DNA from: Bacillota bacterium
Lineage (GTDB): Bacteria > Bacillota > Clostridia > Christensenellales > CAG-138
Reading direction: 5' to 3'
NCBI GenBank assembly: GCA_023453725.1
Contig: JAEXTB010000030.1
Span: 1-13,373 of the forward strand
DNA length: 13,373 bases
Below, piece by piece: positions 6,127 through 13,103 of this stretch. Every line of letters begins with the position of its first letter. Position 1 is the first letter of the stretch. Made by a program: the position numbers and the translations under genes. A model generated the notes under the pieces. That model searched no databases, was not told the origin of the DNA, and saw nothing but the letters and a program-made list of their open reading frames with translations.

Positions 6127-7145
6127 TGTTCTGACCTCCTGACCGCCTGCGCAGCATCGTGCTGTTCCTTTGCTTCAGGATGAAGCAGCCAGCAGGAAGA
6201 ATAATGCCCGGGGTTCACCTCAAAATGAGGAGGTTGAATATCCCTGCAAATCTGCATTGCATACGGACACCGCGCTGCAAAAGCACATCCTGCCGGGGGT
6301 TTTAATAGATCGGGCGGCTGTCCGTCGATTGGCTTCAAGCGCTCTTTCGTATCCTCGCTAATCTTGGGTACGGATTTTAACAACCCCCAAGTATAGGGAT
6401 GCTGCGCATTGTAGAAAATATCGCGCGTCGTGCCTTCCTCTACTACAAGACCGGCATACATGACCTTAATGTCGTCACACAGATCGGCAACAACACCAAG
6501 ATCATGCGTGATGAGTATGATTGTGCTGTTGATCTTATGCCTGAGATCCTTCATCAACTCAAGGATCTGCGCCTGAATGGTAACATCAAGCGCTGTTGTG
6601 GGCTCATCCGCAATAAAGAGCGCCGGGTCACATGCTAGTGCCATTGCGATCATCGCACGCTGGCGCATACCGCCGGAAAACTCGTGCGGATACTGTTTGA
6701 GACGTGCCTCAGGGCTGGGGATCCCAACAAGGTCCAGAAGCTCAATCGCACGCTCAGTCGCCTGCTTTTTGCTAATCTTTTGGTGCTCTAAAAGCATTTC
6801 GTTGATCTGGTTGCCGATGGTATACACAGGGTTCAAAGACGTCATGGGATCCTGGAATATCATAGAGATCCGCTCGCCCCTGATCTTGCGCATCTGCCTG
6901 TCACTTAGCTTGACAAGATCCTGCCCCTCAAACATGATTTCGCCGCCAACCACTTTACCCGGCTTGGGTACAAGGCCCATGATGGAAAGCGACATGACGC
7001 TCTTGCCGCAGCCGCTTTCACCGACGATGCCGAGCGCTTCGCCGGGACGGAGCTTGAGCGAAACACCACGTACCGCCTGTACTTCACCCACATGGGTAAA
7101 GAAGGAAGTCTTCAGGTTTTTTACATCAAGAATATATTCGCTCAT
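6123..7145 (-). CDS. oppD: Oligopeptide ABC importer ATPase, OppD type
   Basis: Second nucleotide-binding subunit, expected to pair with the OppF-type protein under the two permeases; 340 residues. Seen: Walker A GESGCGKSV (42-50), Q-loop Gln 98 in FQDPMTSLNP, signature SGGMRQRA (157-164), Walker B LFIADEP (176-182), TTALD, switch His 214. The C-terminal extension has four cysteines (287, 293, 300, 318) in the GCAFAARCPYAxxxC arrangement known to hold an iron-sulfur cluster in relatives. SGGMRQR instead of SGGQRQR is characteristic of the D subunit. The start is ATG at 7145, with a GGTGA ribosome binding site 4-5 nt upstream. It begins 8 nt after the OppC stop and overlaps oppF by 4 nt, so it is one translational unit within the operon. 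Confidence 0.95.
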   Translation of the reverse strand: MSEYILDVKNLKTSFFTHVGEVQAVRGVSLKLRPGEALGIVGESGCGKSVMSLSIMGLVPKPGKVVGGEIMFEGQDLVKLSDRQMRKIRGERISMIFQDPMTSLNPVYTIGNQINEMLLEHQKISKKQATERAIELLDLVGIPSPEARLKQYPHEFSGGMRQRAMIAMALACDPALFIADEPTTALDVTIQAQILELMKDLRHKINSTIILITHDLGVVADLCDDIKVMYAGLVVEEGTTRDIFYNAQHPYTWGLLKSVPKISEDTKERLKPIDGQPPDLLKPPAGCAFAARCPYAMQICRDIQPPHFEVNPGHYSSCWLLHPEAKEQHDAAQAVRRSEQ

Positions 7146-7153
7146 ACTGTCAC

Positions 7154-8128
7154 CTACTTTCTCATCCTGGGGTCAAGCGCGTCTCTGAGGCCATCGCCCA
7201 GAATGTTAAAGGCCAACACCGTAATACAAATTGCCGCTGCCGGGAAAAACAGCAGGTAAGGGTAGCTTTGCAGCGCTTTGTATGCGTCGCTCGCCAGAGA
7301 ACCCCAGCTCGCCATAGGTGCGCTTACGCCGATGCCGATAAAGCTCAGGAACGATTCCGTAAAAATCGCCTGCGGAATGGACATCATCGTCATAACAATG
7401 ATTTGCCCGATTGCATTGGGGGTTAAATGCCTCATAATGATACGCATTTTACCGGCACCCTGCGCTTTTGCGGCAAGTACAAATTCCTGGTTTTTAATGG
7501 AAAGCACCTGTCCACGCACCATACGCGCCATACCTACCCAGTAAACCGAGCCAAGTACAATATAAATCAAAATGAGCTCAGGCCCCAGTGCCTTAAATAG
7601 CCCAAAGAACTTGCTTGTTTCAAACAGTTCTTTAATGGGAGCCTCCAGCACCACCTGCAGCATGATAACATAAAGCAGCAACGGCACAGCATATAGGATG
7701 TCCACGATGCGCATCATGATGTTATCCGCCTTGCCGCCCAAGTAACCGGAAAGGCCTCCATAGAGCACGCCTATGGTCAGGTTAATCAAGCTTGCCACCA
7801 ATCCGATGGAAAGCGAGATACGCGCGCCATACAGGGTGCGTACAAACAAATCACGTCCCAGCTTATCCGTACCAAACAAGTGCTCCGAAGAGGGGAACTG
7901 GTTGCGGTCGGACCTCACCTGCTGATCGTATGTATATGGGGAAAACATTGGCCCTAAGATCGCCAAAAGCACGATCAGGATCAGGACCACGCCCGCGATC
8001 ATTGCGGGCTTATTCTTTTTGAACCTGCGCCATGCATCCTGCCAATAGGTCAGGCTGGGACGCATGAAGATTTCTTCGCTCTTCTGCCCTTCGGTAAGAG
8101 GAGCAAACATTTCCTTTGAATATTCCAC
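7154..8128 (-). CDS. oppC: Oligopeptide ABC importer permease, OppC type
   Basis: Membrane channel subunit, 324 residues. A cytoplasmic N-terminus of about 40 residues precedes the first membrane segment (about 42-62). The HLFGTDKLGRDLF motif (83-95) is the hallmark of OppC/DppC proteins. Further membrane segments lie near 105-129, 140-160, 185-203, 241-268 and 290-312. The cytoplasmic EAA loop (about 216-237, AAKAQGAGKMRIIMRHLTPN) docks on the ATPases. The C-terminus GDGLRDALDPRMRK is conserved. The chosen start is GTG at 8128: it directly abuts the TAA of the previous gene, and GGGAGGGG (8137-8144) lies 8 nt upstream. An internal ATG six codons in has no comparable site. The hydrophilic stretch 161-184 between membrane segments is long for the family but unremarkable. 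Confidence 0.95.
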   Translation of the reverse strand: MEYSKEMFAPLTEGQKSEEIFMRPSLTYWQDAWRRFKKNKPAMIAGVVLILIVLLAILGPMFSPYTYDQQVRSDRNQFPSSEHLFGTDKLGRDLFVRTLYGARISLSIGLVASLINLTIGVLYGGLSGYLGGKADNIMMRIVDILYAVPLLLYVIMLQVVLEAPIKELFETSKFFGLFKALGPELILIYIVLGSVYWVGMARMVRGQVLSIKNQEFVLAAKAQGAGKMRIIMRHLTPNAIGQIIVMTMMSIPQAIFTESFLSFIGIGVSAPMASWGSLASDAYKALQSYPYLLFFPAAAICITVLAFNILGDGLRDALDPRMRK

Positions 8129-9076
8129 TTATGCCGCCCCTCCCTTCGCATTTTGAAGTTTGATGCGCGGATCCACAAAGCCATACACGATGTCCACAAA
8201 AAAGTTCATCACAATCAATATGATTGCATAGAAAATGGTGGTACCCATGATCATGGTGTAGTCGCGGTTGCTGATGCTGGTTACAAAGAACCCGCCGATG
8301 CCGGGGATGGTGAACATCTTCTCAATGACAAAGCTGCCGGTAAGAAGCGCCGCAATCATCGGCCCCATGTAAGTGATGACGGGCAGTATCGCATTCTTGA
8401 ACGCATGCTTCATCACAACTTTGAATTCCGAAATACCTTTGGCGCGCGCTGTGCGGATATAATCCTGCTGGATGACATCGAGCATGCTCGAGCGCATGAG
8501 CCTGGTAATAAAGGAAAGCTGGTAGCCGGTGAGCGCCAGTACAGGCAGTATCAGGGTGTTAAACGACTCCAACCCACCGGAGATAACCGGCAATATGCCT
8601 ATTTTCAAAGAGAATATATAAATGAGCAGTATCGCCATAACGAAACTGGGTATGGTTACGCCCAGTGTCGCGATGAACATGGCAGTGTAATCTTGCCACC
8701 TTCCCTGCTTAAGTGCCGAATAAATTCCCATCGGGATTGCGAGGATCAAGGTAAGAGCGATGGAAGCAAGACCTAACTTCGCCGTAACCGGGAAGCCCAG
8801 ACCTATCAGCTCATTCACCGATCTGTTTACTTGTTTGAAGGACGGGCCAAAATCGCCCTTTAATACGAGATCCTCCAAATAGTCCAGGTATTGTTTCCAT
8901 ACCGGGTCGTCCAAATGATATTTTTTGTTTAACGCTTGTAATATCGCCTCAGGCAGTGGCTTCTCTCTCGTGAAAGGCCCGCCGGGAATTGCATGCATAA
9001 GAAAGAATGTAATTGTAATGATGCAAAGTATTGTAAGCAACATTGCCACCACGCGCTGTAAAACATATTTTCCCAT
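8129..9076 (-). CDS. oppB: Oligopeptide ABC importer permease, OppB type
   Basis: Membrane channel partner of OppC, 315 residues, usual length. First membrane segment at about 9-29, then an external segment with the PGGPF motif (31-35) and the LDDPVWKQYLDYL stretch (55-67) typical of OppB/DppB. Further membrane segments lie near 98-122, 131-158, 172-195, 231-254 and 277-299. The EAA loop is at about 206-232 (YIRTARAKGISEFKV). The C-terminus FVDPRIKL is conserved. The start is ATG at 9076 (MGKYVLQRV), with AAAGGAGGGA (9083-9092) 6 nt upstream; an extended frame reaching 9154 adds 26 atypical residues with no ribosome binding site. It is the first gene of the importer operon. Its stop adjoins the GTG start of oppC. 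Confidence 0.95.
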   Translation of the reverse strand: MGKYVLQRVVAMLLTILCIITITFFLMHAIPGGPFTREKPLPEAILQALNKKYHLDDPVWKQYLDYLEDLVLKGDFGPSFKQVNRSVNELIGLGFPVTAKLGLASIALTLILAIPMGIYSALKQGRWQDYTAMFIATLGVTIPSFVMAILLIYIFSLKIGILPVISGGLESFNTLILPVLALTGYQLSFITRLMRSSMLDVIQQDYIRTARAKGISEFKVVMKHAFKNAILPVITYMGPMIAALLTGSFVIEKMFTIPGIGGFFVTSISNRDYTMIMGTTIFYAIILIVMNFFVDIVYGFVDPRIKLQNAKGGAA

Positions 9077-9165
9077 GTAGACTCCCTCCTTTCCAATATT
9101 TTTGTGATACGAACAATAGAAGTATGCCCTGCCGACTTGCAACATTGCATACATACATACAAAGA

Positions 9166-9194
9166 AATATACATGAAAAATTCAAAAACAACAA
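9166..9194 (-). promoter_or_regulatory. Candidate promoter of the importer operon
   Basis: On the minus strand, TTGTTG (9189-9194) and TATATT (9166-9171) have a 17-bp spacer, about 90 nt upstream of the oppB start. It is the best sigma-A match in this AT-rich region. The directly repeated TGACAT at 9211-9216 and 9222-9227 lies just upstream of the -35, where a regulator could bind. Confidence 0.5.
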
Positions 9195-9502
9195 TAGTTT
9201 ATTTTTTCTGTGACATGAATTTGACATAAAATCATAAGATCGAACCATTGTTTTTTAGAATAGTTGTAAGATCAACCCAAAAGAATGTTCGTTCATTTTG
9301 CAGCTATTGCCCGAAATGCTTGCGCCCTGCGAAAATGCATAAGAACAAATTTTTGTATATTTTTCCTGTCGAAAAAATCTATGTTTATTTTTGGAAGATA
9401 TAATATATTATTTTGAAATTATGATATTCTTACCTAATATATTGGATTCGCCTGCCGCGGTTTCCTTCCATTCACTTAAATCGGGTTTTAAGAGAAATCC
9501 TG
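9195..9502. other. AT-rich divergent intergenic region with short direct repeats
   Basis: No gene was seen on either strand. It separates the minus-strand importer from the plus-strand leader RNA. It holds two copies of TGACAT spaced 11 bp apart (9211, 9222) and two copies of TAAGATC spaced 32 bp apart (9235-9241, 9267-9273), each followed by an AACC-like tail. Both spacings are close to whole helical turns, which would suit a dimeric or tandem regulator. Their function is not established. Confidence 0.4.
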
Positions 9503-9531
9503 TTTACAATTCCCTAAATTCATGATATAAA
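9503..9531 (+). promoter_or_regulatory. Strong extended -10 promoter of the leader RNA and export operon
   Basis: TTTACA (9503-9508) and TATAAA (9526-9531) have a 17-bp spacer, with TGA directly before the -10 (extended -10). The predicted transcription start is A9538 or close to it. It is the only good plus-strand promoter before the exporter genes, because only 23 nt separate the leader terminator from the first start codon. Confidence 0.75.
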
Positions 9532-9564
9532 TAATACATCTGTGTTGAAAGGTGGTGAAAGGAT

Positions 9565-9723
9565 GTGAGTGGTGCCGTGGTTTTATGCCGCAATGCGTTT
9601 TATTTGTTAGACCGTATCCACAGCGATTCATTTAACAATGCGCTGCCCAGGGTGAAGTCTGCCCTTTTGGACGTATATTGCCGCCGCTTCGCAGTCCTTT
9701 CACGGAACAAAATGCCTGTATAG
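9565..9723 (+). CDS. Possible leader peptide or small protein (52 residues)
   Basis: A GTG-initiated frame lies within the leader RNA, preceded by AAAGGTGGTGA (9548-9558). That matches the perfect anti-16S complement AAAGGAGGTGA at 10 of 11 positions, 6 nt before the start. The product has several hydrophobic and basic stretches (for example AFYLLDRI and LLDVYCRRF) and four or fewer acidic residues. It resembles no family I recognise. The stop (TAG, 9721-9723) is 20 nt before the terminator stem, the arrangement expected for ribosome-mediated attenuation. The Bacillus subtilis bmrB leader peptide upstream of the BmrCD multidrug exporter is a described parallel. Against it: the frame is short enough to be open by chance, and the same bases form the RNA stem. 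Confidence 0.3.
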   Translation: MSGAVVLCRNAFYLLDRIHSDSFNNALPRVKSALLDVYCRRFAVLSRNKMPV

Positions 9724-9743
9724 GCTTTTTATGTGCCTTGGAA

Positions 9744-9779
9744 GTCCTGTGCGCTGTGGCTGCACAGGGCTTTTTTTTT
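9744..9779 (+). terminator. Intrinsic terminator in the leader, before the export operon
   Basis: Nine-pair stem GTCCTGTGC (9744-9752) with GCACAGGGC (9762-9770, one G:U), followed by nine T residues (9771-9779). It is preceded by a smaller GCCT-GTAT-AGGC hairpin with TTTTT (9714-9730). It ends 23 nt before the ATG of the first exporter permease, so the exporter genes must be reached by read-through. No antiterminator partner longer than about 5 bp was found by eye. Confidence 0.85.
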
Positions 9780-9802
9780 GTTCAAAAATACAAGGAGTAC
9801 CT

Positions 9803-10573
9803 ATGATTGCAAAATATTTTAAAACGGCACAAATATCGCTGCGCGCCCAGACAAACGGCGGCATCTGGTATTTGATGCCGAAAATCCTACTCAAGCTCGT
9901 TTATCTGCTGCCGTTGATGCTGCTTTGGCGCGTTCTTTTACAGAACGGTGCACAGGCGGACATGAGTGTAGGCCAGATGCTTACCTATACCTATTTAAAT
10001 ACGCTTCTTTCTGAACTGCTTGTTGTACGCACGCAGTTTTCCGGATGGACGTATGAGGGTGAGCTTGTCTCCTTATTCAACCGGCCAATGCCGCTCTTTG
10101 GCCAGATCATTGCCCAGACGGTTGGCGAATGGATTCCCATGCTCATCGCGTTTTCGCTGCCAATGGCGCTGCTGGCTCCGTTATTTGGCGTTTCCCTTCA
10201 ACCGGCCACGCCATGGTTTTTTTTGAGCCTGCTATTGTGTGTAGCGCTGGGCTTTGCCATCGATTTTGTGTTTGCCTGTTTTACCATCCGCCTAAAAGGT
10301 ATGGCATGGCTGGTGTATATGGTGCGCATGTCGATCATTGCGCTGTTTTCAGGCTCTGTCATCCCGTTCCAGCTCATGCCCTTCGGCTTGGACAAAATTT
10401 TTACCCTGCAGCCGTTTGGCAGCCTTGGCGGCGCCTCGCTCTCGCTATTTGTGGGGCTTGCAGAACCGCTCCCTATTTTGCTGCCGCAGCTTGTATGGAA
10501 CATCGTCCTCTGGCCGACAGCCTACTTCTTCTTCAAAAAGACTCAGGAAAAGATGGTGAGTTACGGTGGGTAA
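9803..10573 (+). CDS. ABC-2 family exporter permease, first subunit
   Basis: Membrane subunit of an ABC-2 type exporter, 256 residues, with about six membrane segments (near 26-46, 57-75, 108-132, 137-160, 168-190, 225-245). The opening segment IAKYFKTAQISLRAQ is a cytoplasmic amphipathic start typical of ABC-2 permeases. The stretch FSGWTYEGELVSLFNRPMPL (80-98) matches the conserved gate region RGELxxLLxRPxP of the family whose members pair as two different permeases with one ATPase (COG4587/COG3694/COG4586 group). The start is ATG at 9803 with AAGGAG (9792-9797) 5 nt upstream; a longer frame back to 9731 would run through the terminator and is rejected. It overlaps the next gene by 8 nt. 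The substrate is unknown; characterised relatives in cyanobacteria (VepABC) export viologen-type cations. Confidence 0.85.
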   Translation: MIAKYFKTAQISLRAQTNGGIWYLMPKILLKLVYLLPLMLLWRVLLQNGAQADMSVGQMLTYTYLNTLLSELLVVRTQFSGWTYEGELVSLFNRPMPLFGQIIAQTVGEWIPMLIAFSLPMALLAPLFGVSLQPATPWFFLSLLLCVALGFAIDFVFACFTIRLKGMAWLVYMVRMSIIALFSGSVIPFQLMPFGLDKIFTLQPFGSLGGASLSLFVGLAEPLPILLPQLVWNIVLWPTAYFFFKKTQEKMVSYGG

Positions 10574-11423
10574 AAAACCTGTAAACGTTACCCTAAGGCG
10601 CATTCTTGCGCTCTTTGGCATCGCCGCAAAAATGGATCTCGCGTGGCTGCTGCGTGATCGAGTGTTTGCCACGCTTACAATTTTTGCGGATATTGTCTCT
10701 ACAATCGCTTCGGTGTCGGGCGTGATGCTTCTTGCCTGGCGTTTTGGCGGGATTGGCGGGATCAGCGAATGGGATGTATTGTTCATGCTTGCCTATAACG
10801 TCATATTGGGCGGCATTTACATCACGTTTTTCGCCTCCAACAACGGGCACATTTCCCGCCTCATCGGCCGCGGCCAGTTTGAGCACCTGTTTATCCAGCC
10901 GCTGCCGCTGCCCACACAGCTGCTTACCATGGGCTTTATGCCTTTTACCGGCAGTAGTTCCGTTTATGTTGGCGCAGGTCTCATGTGGTGGGCGCTTTCC
11001 CATATCCAGATGGTATTGCCCTGGTGGTGGGTATTTGCGCTCGTTGGCAGCCTGATTGTTTCCCTGTTTGTCATGCTGGGCACCTCCTATCTGTTTGCAA
11101 GCGCTGCGTTTTATGCACCGGTACAGGCAGAGGAAATTTCCCATGAAGTGATGGATCTGTTCTTCATCATCGGCACATTTCCGCTTTCGGGTATGCCGCG
11201 CGGGCTGCAGGTGCTGCTGATTACAGTTTTGCCGATCGGCCTCAACGCCTGGTTTCCCGCGCTTGTGCTGCTCAACAAAGCGCCGCTTGGCTTACCCGGC
11301 ATTCTTACGCTGATTGTGTGCGGCGTCCTGTGGGCGATTACTTTAACCGTATTTAAGAAAGGATTGAACTACTATGTCAAAAAAGGCATCAATCGATACA
11401 GTGCGCGCGGACATCGCCGTTGA
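10566..11423 (+). CDS. ABC-2 family exporter permease, second subunit
   Basis: Partner permease of the same exporter, 285 residues, presumably forming a heterodimer with the product of the preceding gene. Membrane segments lie near 34-57, 70-90, 128-145, 152-180, 197-225 and 244-262. The region SRLIGRGQFEHLFIQPLP (97-114) is the family's hallmark gate motif and is clearer here than in the first subunit. The C-terminal basic tail KKGINRYSARGHRR is also typical. The chosen start is GTG at 10566, inside the end of the previous gene, with GGTGAG (10554-10559) 6 nt upstream; no suitable ATG exists before the conserved region. Its last 50 nt overlap the ATPase gene in another frame. Because the conserved tail lies in that overlap, the overlap looks real. 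Confidence 0.88.
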   Translation: MGKKPVNVTLRRILALFGIAAKMDLAWLLRDRVFATLTIFADIVSTIASVSGVMLLAWRFGGIGGISEWDVLFMLAYNVILGGIYITFFASNNGHISRLIGRGQFEHLFIQPLPLPTQLLTMGFMPFTGSSSVYVGAGLMWWALSHIQMVLPWWWVFALVGSLIVSLFVMLGTSYLFASAAFYAPVQAEEISHEVMDLFFIIGTFPLSGMPRGLQVLLITVLPIGLNAWFPALVLLNKAPLGLPGILTLIVCGVLWAITLTVFKKGLNYYVKKGINRYSARGHRR

Positions 11424-12399
11424 TGTACAGGGCGTTACCAAGGTATTTACCCAGTGGCAGCGCGAAAACGCAGGCAAGGGGCTTTTAAAGAACCTATTGC
11501 GGCCTGAAAAGCACATTATTACAGCGCTCAACGATGTTTCCTTTCAGGTCAGGCGGGGCGAATTCATTGCCTACGCAGGCCCGAACGCCGCAGGAAAGAG
11601 TACGACAATGAAGCTATTGTCCGGCATGCTTCTTCCCAACAGCGGTGAACTTTCTGTACTCGGGCTTTCGCCCAACCGGGACCGCATCCGGCTGATGAGC
11701 CGCATGGGCATACTCTTTGGCAACCGCACGGAGCTTTGGTGGGACCATCCGCTTTCACAGAGTTTTGAGTGGAAAAAGGTTGTCTGGGATATTCCGGACG
11801 ACGTCTATGAAAAGAACCTGAAGCTGGCCATAGACCTGCTGGATATCGGCAGCTTGTTAAAGACCTATGCGCGGGAACTGAGCCTTGGCCAGCGCATGCG
11901 CGGTGACCTTGCCATGATGCTGCTGCATGGGCCGGAGGTCATATTGCTCGACGAACCCACACTGGGGCTTGACGTAGTCGCCAAGCGCCAGATGATCGAG
12001 TTTTTAAAGCGCATCAACCGCGAAGAGGGCGTTACCATTGTGGTAACCAGCCATGATATGGACGACCTTGAAGAGATGGCGCAGCGCATTCTGATGATAT
12101 CCGGCGGCAACATCGCCTATGACGGCGGATTTGACGGCCTGAGGGACATCACAGGCAATTTGACGCGCATCGTCATCGCCATGGAAAACGGCAAAGCGCC
12201 AAAGCTTTCGCCCGCTACGCTGATTTCCTCCGAGAACGGTGTATTCGAATTCGAAGTGGATCTTTTAAAGACCCCAATCCAAGTGTTTTTGCAGCAGCTT
12301 TCCCAAATGGAGCGCGTCAAGAACATTGAAATCAAGAAAACGCCCATCGAGCAGGTCATTGCGGAGCTGTTCAAGTCTTGGAAGGCAAACAATCAGTAA
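11374..12399 (+). CDS. ABC exporter ATPase (COG4586-like, long NatA/CcmA type)
   Basis: Nucleotide-binding subunit of the ABC-2 exporter, 341 residues. Seen: Walker A GPNAAGKSTT (69-78), signature LSLGQRMR (169-176), Walker B VILLDEP (189-195), D-loop LGLD, switch His 227. Before Walker A lies an insert of about 20 residues (28-47, rich in basic residues, KGLLKNLLRPEK). After Walker A comes FGNRTELWWDHP (115-126), the region characteristic of this subgroup, where the usual Q-loop Gln position appears to hold Asn 117. The C-terminal 90 residues form an extra domain as in long NatA-type ATPases. The start is ATG at 11374 with AAAGGA (11358-11363) 10 nt upstream; a downstream GTG at 11401 is possible but has a worse-spaced site. 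It is the last gene before a strong bidirectional terminator. Export direction is inferred from the ABC-2 permeases. Confidence 0.93.
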   Translation: MSKKASIDTVRADIAVDVQGVTKVFTQWQRENAGKGLLKNLLRPEKHIITALNDVSFQVRRGEFIAYAGPNAAGKSTTMKLLSGMLLPNSGELSVLGLSPNRDRIRLMSRMGILFGNRTELWWDHPLSQSFEWKKVVWDIPDDVYEKNLKLAIDLLDIGSLLKTYARELSLGQRMRGDLAMMLLHGPEVILLDEPTLGLDVVAKRQMIEFLKRINREEGVTIVVTSHDMDDLEEMAQRILMISGGNIAYDGGFDGLRDITGNLTRIVIAMENGKAPKLSPATLISSENGVFEFEVDLLKTPIQVFLQQLSQMERVKNIEIKKTPIEQVIAELFKSWKANNQ

Positions 12400-12404
12400 A
12401 TGAT

Positions 12405-12437
12405 AAAACAGGAGCCGAGCTATCCGGCTCCTGTTTT
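12405..12437 (+). terminator. Bidirectional terminator between convergent operons
   Basis: Perfect 13-bp stem, 12405-12417 with 12425-12437, and a 7-nt loop. The stem begins AAAA and ends TTTT, so it gives a U-tract on both strands. It lies 5 nt after the ATPase stop and 9 nt after the convergent pgmB stop, and serves both. Confidence 0.92.
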
Positions 12438-12446
12438 CCATCTTTC

Positions 12447-13103
12447 CTACATAACCTGTAAAATCCTCTCCCAATCAAGCTTTCCATCCGCAAGCGACTG
12501 TGCCCGAAAATCCGCCAGCCGATGAAACCTGGCCGGGCCAACACCCAATGTATGCATGCCGCACGCGTGGCCGGCCACAATGCCTGCGTCCGCATCCTCC
12601 ACAACGACGCAATCCTCAGGTTTTACGTTCAACTTTCGCGAAGCGACCAAGAACACTTCAGGATCTGGCTTACTTCGCGTAGTATCGTGCCCGCTTGCAA
12701 CAGCGTCGCACAATGGCATCAATCCCGTCTTTTCAAGAATGAACGGCGCGTTCTTGCTCGCGGAGCCTACCCCCACCAGTATGCCTTCTGCTCGCAGCTG
12801 CAGCAAGGTTTCCTTCGCGTTGGGCAGCACACAGGCATCGTTGAGCGTTTGGAGCATCTCCACATAATAAGCGTTCTTTCTTTCCGCTAGCGCAAGCTTT
12901 TCCTGCTGTGTGTAGGTGTGCCCCGCTTTCTCCAGCACAATTTCAAGCGATTCCATACGGCTCACCCCGCGTTGGCGGGCGTTGTCTGCTCTCGTGAATG
13001 TGGTGATGGAAAGTTCATTTGCAAGCCGCTCCCATGCGCGAAAGTGCAGCTCATCAGTGGAAACCAGCACGCCGTCCAAATCAAACAGCACAGCCTTGAT
13101 CAT
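12447..13103 (-). CDS. pgmB: Beta-phosphoglucomutase
   Basis: HAD-superfamily enzyme converting beta-glucose-1-phosphate to glucose-6-phosphate in the cytoplasm; 218 residues, close to the usual 220. The catalytic set aligns at the same numbers as the Lactococcus enzyme: Asp 8 (nucleophile) and Asp 10 in FDLDG, His 20 in DELHFRAW, Arg 49 in GVSR, Ser 114 with Lys 117 in GSASKN, Lys 145 in SKPDPEVF, and Glu 169-Asp 170 in VVEDADAGI. The cap domain runs about 15-90. The start is ATG at 13103 (MIKAVLFDLDG), with an AGAGAG purine run upstream; a frame beginning at 13148 adds 15 non-homologous residues. The start overlaps the stop of the GH65 gene (ATGA), so the phosphorylase product is passed to this mutase by coupled synthesis. 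Confidence 0.95.
   Translation of the reverse strand: MIKAVLFDLDGVLVSTDELHFRAWERLANELSITTFTRADNARQRGVSRMESLEIVLEKAGHTYTQQEKLALAERKNAYYVEMLQTLNDACVLPNAKETLLQLRAEGILVGVGSASKNAPFILEKTGLMPLCDAVASGHDTTRSKPDPEVFLVASRKLNVKPEDCVVVEDADAGIVAGHACGMHTLGVGPARFHRLADFRAQSLADGKLDWERILQVM

Larger units (their letters stand above)
9538..9779 (+). ncRNA. Structured leader RNA with terminal terminator; attenuator or 6S-like RNA
   Basis: By-eye pairing gives a long closing stem: 9555-9563 with 9695-9703 (9 perfect pairs), continued by 9564-9568 with 9689-9693 and 9569-9574 with 9682-9687 (two single-base bulges, G:U pairs allowed), about 20 bp in all. Inside is a bubble (9576-9608 and 9661-9679), then an apical arm: 9609-9612 with 9657-9660 and 9621-9628 with 9637-9645 (one bulged G). 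Rod, central bubble and apical arm recall bacterial 6S RNA, which sequesters RNA polymerase. Against a stand-alone 6S RNA, the terminator at 9744-9779 lies immediately before the exporter genes, as in a riboswitch or attenuator. No known riboswitch core motif or T-box was recognised. A 52-codon frame inside offers a leader-peptide alternative. The structure is well supported; the identity is not. Confidence 0.5.

Noticed and set aside
9649..9666. AGGGTG in the leader as the core of a T-box antiterminator
   Set aside because: The T-box core requires AGGGTGGnACCGCG. The bases after AGGGTG here do not match, and no specifier-loop arrangement was found.
9700..9894. Minus-strand frame of 64 codons over the leader end and first permease start
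   Set aside because: It is antisense to the leader terminator and to a well-supported gene start, with no promoter or ribosome binding site of its own.
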